28,514 bases of DNA. Origin: Deltaproteobacteria bacterium. GTDB taxonomy: Bacteria > Desulfobacterota > Desulfobacteria > Desulfobacterales > JAUVGT01. Positions 15,769 to 22,387 of this stretch are shown one piece after another. Made by a program: the position numbers and the translations under genes. The stretch's first letter is position 1. Every line of letters begins with the position of its first letter. The stretch covers positions 1-28,514 of the forward strand of contig JAUVGT010000004.1 in assembly GCA_030593645.1 (NCBI GenBank), given 5' to 3'. Under the pieces are notes generated by a model. That model was not told the origin of the DNA, made no database searches, and was given only the letters and a program-made list of their open reading frames with translations.

Positions 15769-15801
15769 GTTGGACGTTCGATGTTCGATGTTGGACGTTC
15801 G
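15769..15801. repeat. Short tandem repeat of a dispersed type (GTTGGACGTTCG)
   Basis: GTTGGACGTTCGATGTTCGA (15769 onward) is followed by a second GTTGGACGTTCG (15790-15801), a 21-bp period with an inner ATGTTCG duplication. It ends four bases before the hemolysin-III stop codon. A degenerate fragment (GATGTTCGATGTT) occurs near 20948-20960. Repeats of this kind recur in many bacterial genomes, often spuriously translated as ERPTSNIERPT. Confidence 0.6.
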
Positions 15802-15804
15802 GCT

Positions 15805-16491
15805 TTACTGTCCCCGAACTCCTGTAAGAAAAAAAAGCATACCGAAAAAATGAGAAATACTCCCACCCAGAACAAAAAGATGCCAGATTGTATGGTTATA
15901 TGGCAGTTTTTCCCAGGCATAGAAAATAATGCCGAAAGTATAAGAAAGTCCTCCAATCACAAGCCAGACGATCAGTCCGCCCGGAACAAATTGAATAACC
16001 GGTTTCAAAGCAAAAACAATGATCCAGCCCATGAATACATAAATTAAAACCGATACCGCTTCCAGCTTACCGGTAAGAAAAATTTTTGTAATAATTCCTC
16101 CGATGGCCATGACCCAGAGAACACCAAAAAGAGTCCAGCCCCACGGCCCCCTTAACGAGGTAAGCAATATTGGCGTATAGGATCCGGCGATCAGTAAATA
16201 AATGGACGAATGGTCAAAAATTCTGAACAGATTCTTAACCCGTCCACGAGGGAAACTATGGTACAGGGTGGAAGAAGTATATAAAATAATAAGCGTGGTA
16301 CCATAAATGCTGAAACTGACAACACGCCATGAATCACCGTGCTTCCCCGCGAAAACTGTCAGCAGCACAAGAGCTGCAATACTTAATGCTACCCCGACAC
16401 CATGGGTGACACTGTTTGCGATCTCTTCCCCAAAATTCTGTACCGATGGATCAGATCGGTTATGTCCAGATAGGCTGCTTTGTCGGGCCAT
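15805..16491 (-). CDS. Hemolysin III family membrane protein (YqfA/PAQR-like)
   Basis: A 228-residue protein with seven predicted TM helices from the HlyIII/PAQR (CREST) superfamily. Conserved motifs are present in order: EEIANSVTHGVG near the N-terminus, SSTLYHSF, FDHSSIYLLIAGSYTP and IWHLFVLGGSISHF. Their histidines are the metal-site candidates of the superfamily. Members are proposed to be hydrolases or membrane-homeostasis proteins; true haemolytic function is not implied. I chose the ATG at 16491 because AAAGGA precedes it; the frame continues to 16584 without a better start. It is the first gene ahead of the LysE and CPBP genes. Confidence 0.88.
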   Translation of the reverse strand: MARQSSLSGHNRSDPSVQNFGEEIANSVTHGVGVALSIAALVLLTVFAGKHGDSWRVVSFSIYGTTLIILYTSSTLYHSFPRGRVKNLFRIFDHSSIYLLIAGSYTPILLTSLRGPWGWTLFGVLWVMAIGGIITKIFLTGKLEAVSVLIYVFMGWIIVFALKPVIQFVPGGLIVWLVIGGLSYTFGIIFYAWEKLPYNHTIWHLFVLGGSISHFFGMLFFLTGVRGQ

Positions 16492-16629
16492 AGAAATTCC
16501 TTTCGTTGCGGCTTCAAAACCATCTATCAGGTTCAATACCATGGTAAATAAAGATTTCAAAAAACGAGATCTTTGCTTCAACACCAGAATTGGGCCTAAA
16601 ATGTGTTTTTAAGATAGGTTTTAGACAAA

Positions 16630-17730
16630 TTATGTGTACTTTTCAATGACCCGATGCATGGCGTCTTCATTTTCTTCTATCGCTTCAATTAACTTGAACT
16701 GAGAGCGGCATCGGACCAGGTTATGATCAATAGTTTTGGTTCTAAAATAGATATCCCCATTCAGATAGTCGCTAAGAAACCGTAACCCGGTTTCAAATGT
16801 TATCAGTTTACCGCTGAATACCAGGTGATCCCGTTCAGTTGCGTTCAGGAAACTGTTTGCTTCACTTAAGTATCCCTCTGAAAGAGCTTCAAACATACGT
16901 ATTTGGAAAATGATCCTGGACAGATTTTTTTCATCTTCCGCGGCTGGACTGACTGCGGTTCGAACCAAATCTCCAAAATCATAAATTACCGAACCCGGCA
17001 TGACTGTATCAAGATCGATCACACAAAGTCCTTTTTGGGTCTGGTCATCAAACATCACGTTATTCAGTTTTGAATCATTGTGGGATATTCGCTCAGGGAG
17101 TTTCCCCTGTCCGATTAAATGAGCAAGCACAGAAATAATCGGTTCATATGTTATCGCAAAATCGATCTCTCTTTTGCAGTCTCTTGCGCGATTCAATACA
17201 TCTTTTTCAACGGCCTGTTCAAAAGCATTGAACCGTTTTTCTGTATCATGAAACCCGGGAAGTATTTCCCACAGTTTTTCACCTTTTAAATCTATAAGCG
17301 TCTTTTGAAATCTGCCAAAAGCCGCTGCTGCTTCACGGGCTTGATCCGGCGACTTAACAATGTCATATGTATGGGCACCTTCAATGAAAAAATAAGTCCG
17401 CCAGTATTTACCATCTTCATCGATCCAAAAATATTTTCCATCAATCGCCGGAACAATGCGGAGGCATGACCTTTTAAGGTCGGATGTGCCGGTTTCCTTC
17501 AGTTTATCATACTGGTGCCCGATAACCCTCGACACATTATCCATCAGTCGTTCGGGATTTTTAAACACATAATCATTGATCTTTTGATGAATATATCTGA
17601 CCGGTTTACCCGACTGGCTGTATATTACCGCGTAAGTATTATTAATATGTCCGGATCCGTAAGCATCTCCGGATATATAGTCACCCGGTATCTGAAAATG
17701 CTGTCCGATCTGGTTTAAACTGTTTTCCAT
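16630..17730 (-). CDS. APH-fold sugar kinase, N-acetylhexosamine 1-kinase-like (NahK/MdsC family)
   Basis: A 366-residue cytosolic kinase of the aminoglycoside-phosphotransferase fold. The N-lobe begins with GDAYGSGHINNTYAV and RYIHQKINDYVFKNPE, the signature of NahK-type enzymes (characterised members are about 360 residues and phosphorylate GlcNAc or GalNAc at C1). The catalytic loop is SHNDSKLNN (His217, Asp219, Asn224). The metal-binding motif is VIDLDTVMPG, and YDFGDLVR follows at 250-257. I chose the ATG at 17730, which has GGAGA five bases before it; upstream frame extends into the neighbouring LysE gene. The exact sugar is uncertain. It starts 50 bp downstream of that LysE gene's stop and probably shares its promoter. 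Confidence 0.84.
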   Translation of the reverse strand: MENSLNQIGQHFQIPGDYISGDAYGSGHINNTYAVIYSQSGKPVRYIHQKINDYVFKNPERLMDNVSRVIGHQYDKLKETGTSDLKRSCLRIVPAIDGKYFWIDEDGKYWRTYFFIEGAHTYDIVKSPDQAREAAAAFGRFQKTLIDLKGEKLWEILPGFHDTEKRFNAFEQAVEKDVLNRARDCKREIDFAITYEPIISVLAHLIGQGKLPERISHNDSKLNNVMFDDQTQKGLCVIDLDTVMPGSVIYDFGDLVRTAVSPAAEDEKNLSRIIFQIRMFEALSEGYLSEANSFLNATERDHLVFSGKLITFETGLRFLSDYLNGDIYFRTKTIDHNLVRCRSQFKLIEAIEENEDAMHRVIEKYT

Positions 17731-17780
17731 TATTCTCCGATAACAGGGAACTGTCACAAGCTCAGTATATAAGAAGCGGT

Positions 17781-18395
17781 TCATCTCACGGCAATTGTAA
17801 TGCCGGCACCCGCCATAACAGTTCCGGCACACCGGTTAAGGTTTTTTATTGCCCGCCGACTCACAAACATACGGCCGGCGCGTGCCGCGGTGAACGAATA
17901 AGTACCGAGCACACAGATAAGGATTAATGTTATCAAGGCAATAACAATAAGAATATCAATTAAAGTTAAACTTCTGAGATCCATAAAATTGGGAAGAAAA
18001 CCCGCGTAGAATACGATGACTTTAGGGTTACCAAGTGTAATAAAAAGACCGCCGAGAAACCTTCCTTTTCGTGTACCTCTTTTGGTTTTCTGATTGGCAT
18101 TAAACAGAACGGGTTCCGCTGTCCACATTTTCCATCCCATCCATACCAGGTAAGCTCCTCCGGCTATTTTTATGATAAAAAAAAACTCGCCCAATAAATG
18201 AGCAATCGCGGATAAACCAAATATTGCCAGCATCAAGAATATGATATCTCCTATTACGATACCCGCGATAACATCGAAAGATGTACGAAACCCTGTAGAC
18301 AGTGCCTGTGCAACAGACGCAAAGACACCCGGTCCAGGTGAAGCAGCCAGGATGAACATGGCCACGGAAAATGCAATGATCGATTCAATAGTCAT
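17781..18395 (-). CDS. LysE/RhtB family amino-acid exporter
   Basis: A 204-residue exporter of the LysE/RhtB family. It starts with a TM helix and the family signature FILAASPGPGVFASVAQALS, followed by five more helices, with the loop FLGGLFITLGNPKVIVFY typical of the family. The substrate cannot be inferred beyond small amino acids or homoserine-like solutes. The ATG at 18395 has AAAGGAT in front, while the longer frame to 18431 has none. It heads a probable two-gene unit with the NahK-like kinase and has its own upstream promoter (18550-18578). Confidence 0.86.
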   Translation of the reverse strand: MTIESIIAFSVAMFILAASPGPGVFASVAQALSTGFRTSFDVIAGIVIGDIIFLMLAIFGLSAIAHLLGEFFFIIKIAGGAYLVWMGWKMWTAEPVLFNANQKTKRGTRKGRFLGGLFITLGNPKVIVFYAGFLPNFMDLRSLTLIDILIVIALITLILICVLGTYSFTAARAGRMFVSRRAIKNLNRCAGTVMAGAGITIAVR

Positions 18396-18418
18396 AAAGC
18401 TGATCCTTTCTTTAAACT

Positions 18419-18501
18419 GAAACCACTTCAATATAGTATTCTTTAATAGCCCGATACCACGATGGAATTATTTTTTCAATATCTGTATTCAAAGTGGTTT
18501 C
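18419..18501. repeat. Perfect 10-bp inverted repeat in a gene leader
   Basis: GAAACCACTT (18419-18428) and AAGTGGTTTC (18492-18501) are exact reverse complements 63 bp apart. They lie in the predicted leader of the LysE/NahK-like transcript. The same AAACCACTTC motif occurs at 9504-9513 and, inverted, at 7624-7633. Function unknown. Confidence 0.4.
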
Positions 18502-18549
18502 AAAAACATATGCAGAATTTTTAGGGGGATGGATGAGATAGGGAGTGAG

Positions 18550-18578
18550 ATACTAATAAAACATTTTTTGCATGTCAA
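18550..18578 (-). promoter_or_regulatory. Sigma-70-type promoter for the LysE and NahK-like kinase genes
   Basis: On the minus strand, TTGACA (18578-18573), 17 bp, then TAGTAT (18555-18550). The -35 is perfect, the spacing ideal and the -10 matches at four of six positions. Transcription would start near 18543, giving a leader of about 150 nt. Confidence 0.5.
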
Positions 18579-18605
18579 TTGGAAAATATATTAAAATATG
18601 GGTAT

Positions 18606-19649
18606 CTACTTGATATGAAGCCGTTCATCCGCAATGACGATTGCCTTATCACCTGAAATAAGTTTTTCCTCTTCAGGCGGCATAAACATGCTTTCAGTAT
18701 TCCTGTAAATTCCAAGTGTTATGGCTCTTTCATTTTTGAAATATTCACACACTTTCCCGTAGTCGGATATTGCAGAAGGAATATCCATCATATAAAACTG
18801 CATCCCGTATTTGTTGCTTGTGAGCTCCTCTACAATTTTATTCACACCCGGGTCCTGCATTTCCTGGACCATAATTTGACTGGACAGCGCCTGGACACAC
18901 ACGATTCCGTCACATTTGGCCCGTTCGAAGAAGATCGCGTTTTCAGGGTTTGCGCATTCCACTATTGTCACAATATCCGGTTGAAGTCTTTCGACGGTCA
19001 GAGCTGTAGCGAGATTCTTCTGGTCTGTATTCTCTAAATCATTTAAGTCAGCCATAATGAACATACAGCCGGCTTCTCGGAAATTAGCCTTGTTTAAAGT
19101 ACTTTCCCTGGCAGGATTACCCTTAACAAAAGATATATTATTCTCTTTAAGTACCGCGGGTATTTCGTCCAGACGTTCATCGATCAATACAATTTCTTTA
19201 TTTTCTGTTTCTTTATCGTTACGGATTTCTGTAACAATCTTTAGAATATTATCAATACTGCTGTAACCGCATATTAAAATGTGGCCGGTGAATTTTATCT
19301 GCTTCATTCCCTTCATCTCCCTCATTTTTGATTCAAGTATCCCGCTGGCAACCATTGACAATAAATAACCCAGGATACTGACACCAAGAAGCATTGTTGG
19401 GTAACCCACAAGGATCTGACCCCATTGGGTTGTTGGAGATAAATCCCCATACCCTACCGTTGTCATTGTGACAATTGACCACCATGACGCGTCACTCCAG
19501 TTTAGATCCGGATTATTCGGAAGTTCAAAGAACATAAAACCGGTCGTCGCGTATGCCCAAATCGAGAAAAGGACAAGAAGTATGCCCAATTTCTTCTTTG
19601 TAAACCCGGCCTGTGTATTCCGAAAAAGCCTGAATAAGATATGAATCAT
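18606..19649 (-). CDS. Two-TM potassium channel with RCK (TrkA-N/TrkA-C) domains, MthK/Kch-like
   Basis: A 347-residue inner-membrane K+ channel. Two TM helices (about 20-42 and 80-103) flank a pore loop with the canonical filter TTVGYGD (63-69). A cytoplasmic RCK N domain starts near 121 (GHILICGYSSIDNIL). This form, like MthK, lacks a full GxGxxG, so gating by NAD is less likely than by ions or another ligand. An RCK C-type domain ends the protein. I chose the ATG at 19649 because it overlaps the TGA of the upstream gene in an ATGA and has AGAGAGAAG before it. That overlap indicates translational coupling with the SNase-like membrane protein. A longer frame to 19676 exists. Confidence 0.88.
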   Translation of the reverse strand: MIHILFRLFRNTQAGFTKKKLGILLVLFSIWAYATTGFMFFELPNNPDLNWSDASWWSIVTMTTVGYGDLSPTTQWGQILVGYPTMLLGVSILGYLLSMVASGILESKMREMKGMKQIKFTGHILICGYSSIDNILKIVTEIRNDKETENKEIVLIDERLDEIPAVLKENNISFVKGNPARESTLNKANFREAGCMFIMADLNDLENTDQKNLATALTVERLQPDIVTIVECANPENAIFFERAKCDGIVCVQALSSQIMVQEMQDPGVNKIVEELTSNKYGMQFYMMDIPSAISDYGKVCEYFKNERAITLGIYRNTESMFMPPEEEKLISGDKAIVIADERLHIK

Positions 19650-20260
19650 TTCTTCTTCTCTCTTGCCTGCTGCCAACTCAGTTTAAACGCTTTTGCTCTC
19701 TTTGCGGCATCGGTATCGCCCCATAACCCATTTTTTTGGTCTTCAGCCTTTCTTTCATCCTGCAGGTAATCATTTATCCTTAAAAAATCATATTTCGTAT
19801 AAACAATGGCCAATCCCTCCTTTACGAGATCCAGACCGATATCTCTTGTAAATTGTCCGTCTGTCACAACATGCACGTATGCCAAAACCCTTCCTGTCTT
19901 ATCGGCTTTATTCTTTTTTGAGTTAAGAAATATTTTCGCGGTTTTGCCGACAAAATGATTTTTCAGATAGTCAAAACACTGCCCACCCCATTTAGTCTGT
20001 ATACTGTTGGATTGGATACCGACGATTCGAATCACAGTATGTGAACCATCGTTTTTTGTGACCTTTATCTCATCACCATCAATGGCATCCGATATTCTGA
20101 CAATATCACCGTCATTAAAAGCATCCGGGTTCAGCATTTTTAAATGTGTCCTGAATGTTTGAGCACCAACAAAGTAATACGCTGAAATAGATAATAATAT
20201 CATTGAGATAGCGATCTCTGGATGCTGTTTAATTTTCCTGAATATCATTTTTATTTTCAT
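19646..20260 (-). CDS. Membrane-anchored staphylococcal-nuclease-like protein lacking the catalytic Glu
   Basis: A 204-residue protein with one N-terminal TM helix (about 15-33) and an SNase/thermonuclease OB-fold domain (about 50-185). By alignment with S. aureus nuclease, IDGD (Asp63 as Asp21), Arg78 (as Arg35) and Arg124 in TGRVLAYV (as Arg87) are kept. The VDTPE segment carrying Asp40 and Glu43 reads IQSNS (82-86), so the calcium Asp and the general-base Glu are replaced by Gln83 and Ser86. Family knowledge makes Glu43 important for catalysis, so this may be a binding rather than cleaving domain, or an altered nuclease. Its last codon overlaps the K+ channel start. No clear ribosome site precedes the ATG, so the start is uncertain. 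Confidence 0.82.
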   Translation of the reverse strand: MKIKMIFRKIKQHPEIAISMILLSISAYYFVGAQTFRTHLKMLNPDAFNDGDIVRISDAIDGDEIKVTKNDGSHTVIRIVGIQSNSIQTKWGGQCFDYLKNHFVGKTAKIFLNSKKNKADKTGRVLAYVHVVTDGQFTRDIGLDLVKEGLAIVYTKYDFLRINDYLQDERKAEDQKNGLWGDTDAAKRAKAFKLSWQQAREKKK

Positions 20261-20292
20261 ATTTATGTGTATGTCAATATATTAAGAAACGA

Positions 20293-20316
20293 GCCTTCTC
20301 CCGGCCGGAAAAAGGC
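20293..20316 (-). terminator. Terminator-like hairpin after the TIGR02265-like gene
   Basis: On the minus strand GCCTTTTTCCGG pairs with CCGGGAGAAGGC, ten pairs (two of them G-U) closing a GGCC loop. A T-rich stretch (CTCGTTTCTTAATA) follows. It lies 34 bp after the stop of the gene at 20350-20901 and separates it from the nuclease-like gene downstream. The T-run is imperfect. Confidence 0.45.
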
Positions 20317-20349
20317 AGTGATGATTTTTATCTTTCCTTATAAATGATC

Positions 20350-20901
20350 CTATGCCCAGGTTAAAGTAAATCTGGCTTCTGTTCTTGAAAAAGTAAAGGA
20401 ACAGGATATATTCTTCAGATCATGAAGTTTCGCGCTTTCCTGATAGAATCCAGCAGCCACATGCATGTCCGCTTCCGCATATTTGGATTTATCAGTATGT
20501 ATAATATCACATCCTTTTTGATTATCATGAACAATGACGTCTGTTTTCCCCTCATTATAAAACATTTTATGCAGCTTGGAAATCTTTTTCAAAAATTCCA
20601 GATATTCTTTATTATGAACAAAGGAACTGTATATGTTTTTAAGAGCGTCTTCGGCAGACGCTTTCCCGACCTCTTCCAGTTTTTTCATATCCCCGCCGTA
20701 ATGGTGCTCCGCGATGTACTCAAGTATCTCCACATATACATCAAAAGCATACCACGTGCTGTTTAGAATGGGGAAAATCGTGTCACCATACCGCTTCTTA
20801 AATTCCCTTGTCATATTTTCTATCGCGCTCGATCCAAAATTGCTCTCCACATAAGCAAATTTATTTCGGACAGTACTGCCCTTTACTTTATATTCCGGCA
20901 T
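20350..20901 (-). CDS. TIGR02265/DUF2378-like (V4R-related) protein
   Basis: A 183-residue cytosolic protein without TM helix or signal peptide. Its layout resembles the TIGR02265 family known mostly from myxobacteria: an N-terminal VKGSTVRNKFAYVESNFG, a central NSTWYAFDVYVEILEYIA, GKASAEDALKNIYSSFV, an FLKKISKLHKMFYNEGKTDV helix and a final strand FTLTW. The match is by motif memory and moderate. Related V4R/heme-NO-binding-like folds bind small ligands, but the usual Cys-rich C-terminal motif is absent, so ligand and role are unknown. AAGGAG precedes the ATG. A candidate promoter (20991-21019) and a terminator-like hairpin frame it as a single-gene unit. Confidence 0.7.
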   Translation of the reverse strand: MPEYKVKGSTVRNKFAYVESNFGSSAIENMTREFKKRYGDTIFPILNSTWYAFDVYVEILEYIAEHHYGGDMKKLEEVGKASAEDALKNIYSSFVHNKEYLEFLKKISKLHKMFYNEGKTDVIVHDNQKGCDIIHTDKSKYAEADMHVAAGFYQESAKLHDLKNISCSFTFSRTEARFTLTWA

Positions 20902-20990
20902 GGGTGCTCCTTAAGTCTTTAAGCGTTTGGTGTGTCCTGCCAAAATGATGTTCGATGTTAAGCAGGATCTATTTCTGGCGGTCATCATAC

Positions 20991-21019
20991 AGTATAACAT
21001 AGGGTGTTTTTGCAGTTAA
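20991..21019 (-). promoter_or_regulatory. Extended -10 promoter for the TIGR02265-like gene
   Basis: On the minus strand, TTAACT (21019-21014), 17 bp, then TATACT (20996-20991), preceded by TGT, an extended -10. The expected start is near 20984, about 83 nt before the ATG. Match quality is moderate. Confidence 0.4.
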
Positions 21020-21095
21020 CGGGGGATAACTGATTGGCAATCCCTAACTCTTATAATAACAATTTTTGATCTGAATGTCAAAAACTTCAATATGC

Positions 21096-21461
21096 TCAGC
21101 GAACAATTGTTAAATGCCAGCCACATTTACACCAGCGGCATTGACGGGATCTTGGAGTCCTCAAAAGTTTCTTGCATTTTGGGCATCGCGCCAAGTTGAC
21201 TTCTTTTGAATAATCATTTATGATTCGATCCCTGACTCTTTTCTTAAACACCTCAATTCCATCTGCCAAAGCCGCATCGATTTCTTCATCACCGACGTGT
21301 CCCCAAACTCTTTCAACCTTCTTTTTCGCTGCATCGGTTTCCAAAATGTCTGATCTTCCATGACCGATCACATGAAGTATCCTCCCTTCCAATCCGCTTA
21401 GAAGATGCCGATAGTTCTTGAGAATATATTCCGTGATTAAATGATCTTCATTATAATCCAT
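21096..21461 (-). CDS. Small conserved-looking protein with C-terminal zinc ribbon
   Basis: A 121-residue cytosolic protein I do not recognise. The first 90 residues look mainly helical and charged (IDAALADGIEVFKKRVRDRI). The C-terminus is a zinc-binding knuckle with Cys93/Cys96 and Cys108/Cys111/Cys113 (CPKCKK and CRWCKCGWH), plus His116. Ribbon tails of this kind often mediate nucleic-acid or protein contacts, but no function can be given. The ATG follows GGACAG, a fair ribosome site. It lies 68 bp downstream of the isochorismatase-like gene on the same strand and may be co-transcribed or use a local extended -10. Confidence 0.68.
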   Translation of the reverse strand: MDYNEDHLITEYILKNYRHLLSGLEGRILHVIGHGRSDILETDAAKKKVERVWGHVGDEEIDAALADGIEVFKKRVRDRIINDYSKEVNLARCPKCKKLLRTPRSRQCRWCKCGWHLTIVR

Positions 21462-21507
21462 TTTTTTCTGTCCAGCAGGATATTAAAAATACTTTTGAAA
21501 TGCCTAT

Positions 21508-21516
21508 ATAATAGCA
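21508..21516 (-). promoter_or_regulatory. Possible extended -10 before the zinc-ribbon unknown
   Basis: TGCTATTAT on the minus strand (21516-21508) fits TGnTATnnT, but no good -35 is visible. It is therefore only a weak candidate, about 47 nt before the ATG. Confidence 0.25.
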
Positions 21517-21529
21517 CCCTTCACGAATT

Positions 21530-22054
21530 TCATATATTTTCTGAAAGGACCACTTCGACTCTTTTTTCCGGACCAATCAGGTCCCCCCATACCCAGTTGT
21601 GGTGCTGTATCACCTGTTTGGCATTGAGGTGAGGCCGATCCGCGGTTGTATGGCAATCAGACGCGATCACCACATGATAACCGTGACTAACTGCGGCACG
21701 AACAGTTGTATCAACACAAAAATCTGTAGCACAACCCGTAATGATCAATCTATCAATATCGAGTTTATCCAGTTTTGCTTTCAGGTCTGTTTGATAAAAT
21801 GAATCACATATTGTTTTTCTGATCATGATATCCGGATCTCGTTTTTTCAGTGAAGATAGTATTTCCCATCCGGATGTAAACGGCGCCAGACCTTCTTCAC
21901 TGTTACCATCATGCTGTATAAAATAGACTTTCCCGTTTTTATTTCGAATCTTATCTGAAAGTCGATTGATTCTTTTCACAACCCCTGCGGCGTCATACCG
22001 AACCTGGTTCGCAAACAAGGCTTCCTGCATGTCAATTATCAGTAATACGTCCAC
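21530..22054 (-). CDS. Isochorismatase-like cysteine hydrolase
   Basis: A 174-residue cytosolic hydrolase of the isochorismatase/nicotinamidase superfamily. The catalytic triad is present: Asp8 (LIIDMQ), Lys80 (IRKTICDSF) and the nucleophile Cys113 in TGCATDFCVDTTVRAA. Superfamily members hydrolyse amides such as nicotinamide, ureidoacrylate or N-carbamoylsarcosine. The substrate is not determined, and the nicotinamidase metal-site HxH pattern is not evident. The start is a GTG (22054-22052) with a strong AAGGAGAGG site before it. It is transcribed away from the tetR gene, and a palindromic repeat lies in the shared 333-bp upstream region. Confidence 0.88.
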   Translation of the reverse strand: MDVLLIIDMQEALFANQVRYDAAGVVKRINRLSDKIRNKNGKVYFIQHDGNSEEGLAPFTSGWEILSSLKKRDPDIMIRKTICDSFYQTDLKAKLDKLDIDRLIITGCATDFCVDTTVRAAVSHGYHVVIASDCHTTADRPHLNAKQVIQHHNWVWGDLIGPEKRVEVVLSENI

Positions 22055-22146
22055 TTACCTCTCCTTATTTATGAATATATTTCATAGAAAAATCTGCTTC
22101 CAATATTCCAGATAATTCCAACTCAAAATCCCGGATTGTTAAATAT

Positions 22147-22297
22147 GATGGTCTCGTAAAAAGTCCGAATTAGACGGTTTCGTAAAGAGTTCAAATTCAA
22201 GGCGTGCAAATTTCGCAATCATGAAGCGTACTTATAGTACGTTGAATGATTGCGAAATGCAGCACAACGCAGAAGTTGGACTTTTTACGAAACCGTC
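22147..22297. repeat. Palindromic dispersed repeat, copy B
   Basis: A 151-bp non-coding palindrome, the inverted counterpart of the element at 6455-6641. The arms are GACGGTTTCGTAAAGAGTTC (22173 onward) and the reverse complement ending at 22297. An extra half-arm GATGGTCTCGTAAAAAGTCC lies at 22147-22166. Inner arms TTTCGCAATCAT and ATGATTGCGAAA and a centre CGTACTTATAGTACG make a near-continuous hairpin. Its reverse complement aligns with copy A almost base for base except at the centre, where copy A has a longer nested hairpin. It ends 20 bp before the -35 box of tetR. Confidence 0.85.
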
Positions 22298-22316
22298 AAA
22301 TATAATCATAAAATCC

Positions 22317-22345
22317 TTGACACCGATGCATAAACAAAGTAATTA
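22317..22345 (+). promoter_or_regulatory. Sigma-70-type promoter of tetR
   Basis: TTGACA (22317-22322), 17 bp, TAATTA (22340-22345). The -35 is perfect and the -10 moderate. The operator begins at 22347, one base past the -10, so a bound repressor would cover the transcription start. Confidence 0.5.
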
Positions 22346-22346
22346 T

Positions 22347-22366
22347 TTAACCGACCGGTTAGTTAA
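22347..22366 (+). promoter_or_regulatory. TetR-type operator 1, before tetR
   Basis: TTAACCGACCGGTTAGTTAA is an imperfect 20-bp palindrome, matching its reverse complement at all but six positions. It nearly repeats at 23037-23056 (18 of 20 identical). The position just past the -10 box suggests autorepression. Confidence 0.75.
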
Positions 22367-22387
22367 TATTCATGTTCTGGAGAATGT

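Noticed and set aside
15717..15956. Minus-strand ORF of 79 residues with an ERPTSNIERPT segment
   Set aside because: It lies in another frame of the hemolysin-III gene and its tail is the translated dispersed repeat, a known artefact pattern.
17731..17832. Longer start for the NahK-like kinase
   Set aside because: It overlaps the upstream LysE gene and lacks a ribosome site; GGAGA precedes the ATG at 17730, which also gives the family length.
19646..19649. Frameshifted fusion of the nuclease-like and channel genes
   Set aside because: The ATGA overlap is a normal start/stop arrangement and each protein is complete on its own.
20249..20277. TTGACA/ATAAAA promoter for the nuclease-like gene
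   Set aside because: With normal spacing the -10 would fall inside the coding start, so transcription would begin after the ATG. The -35 match is probably chance unless the true start is further downstream.
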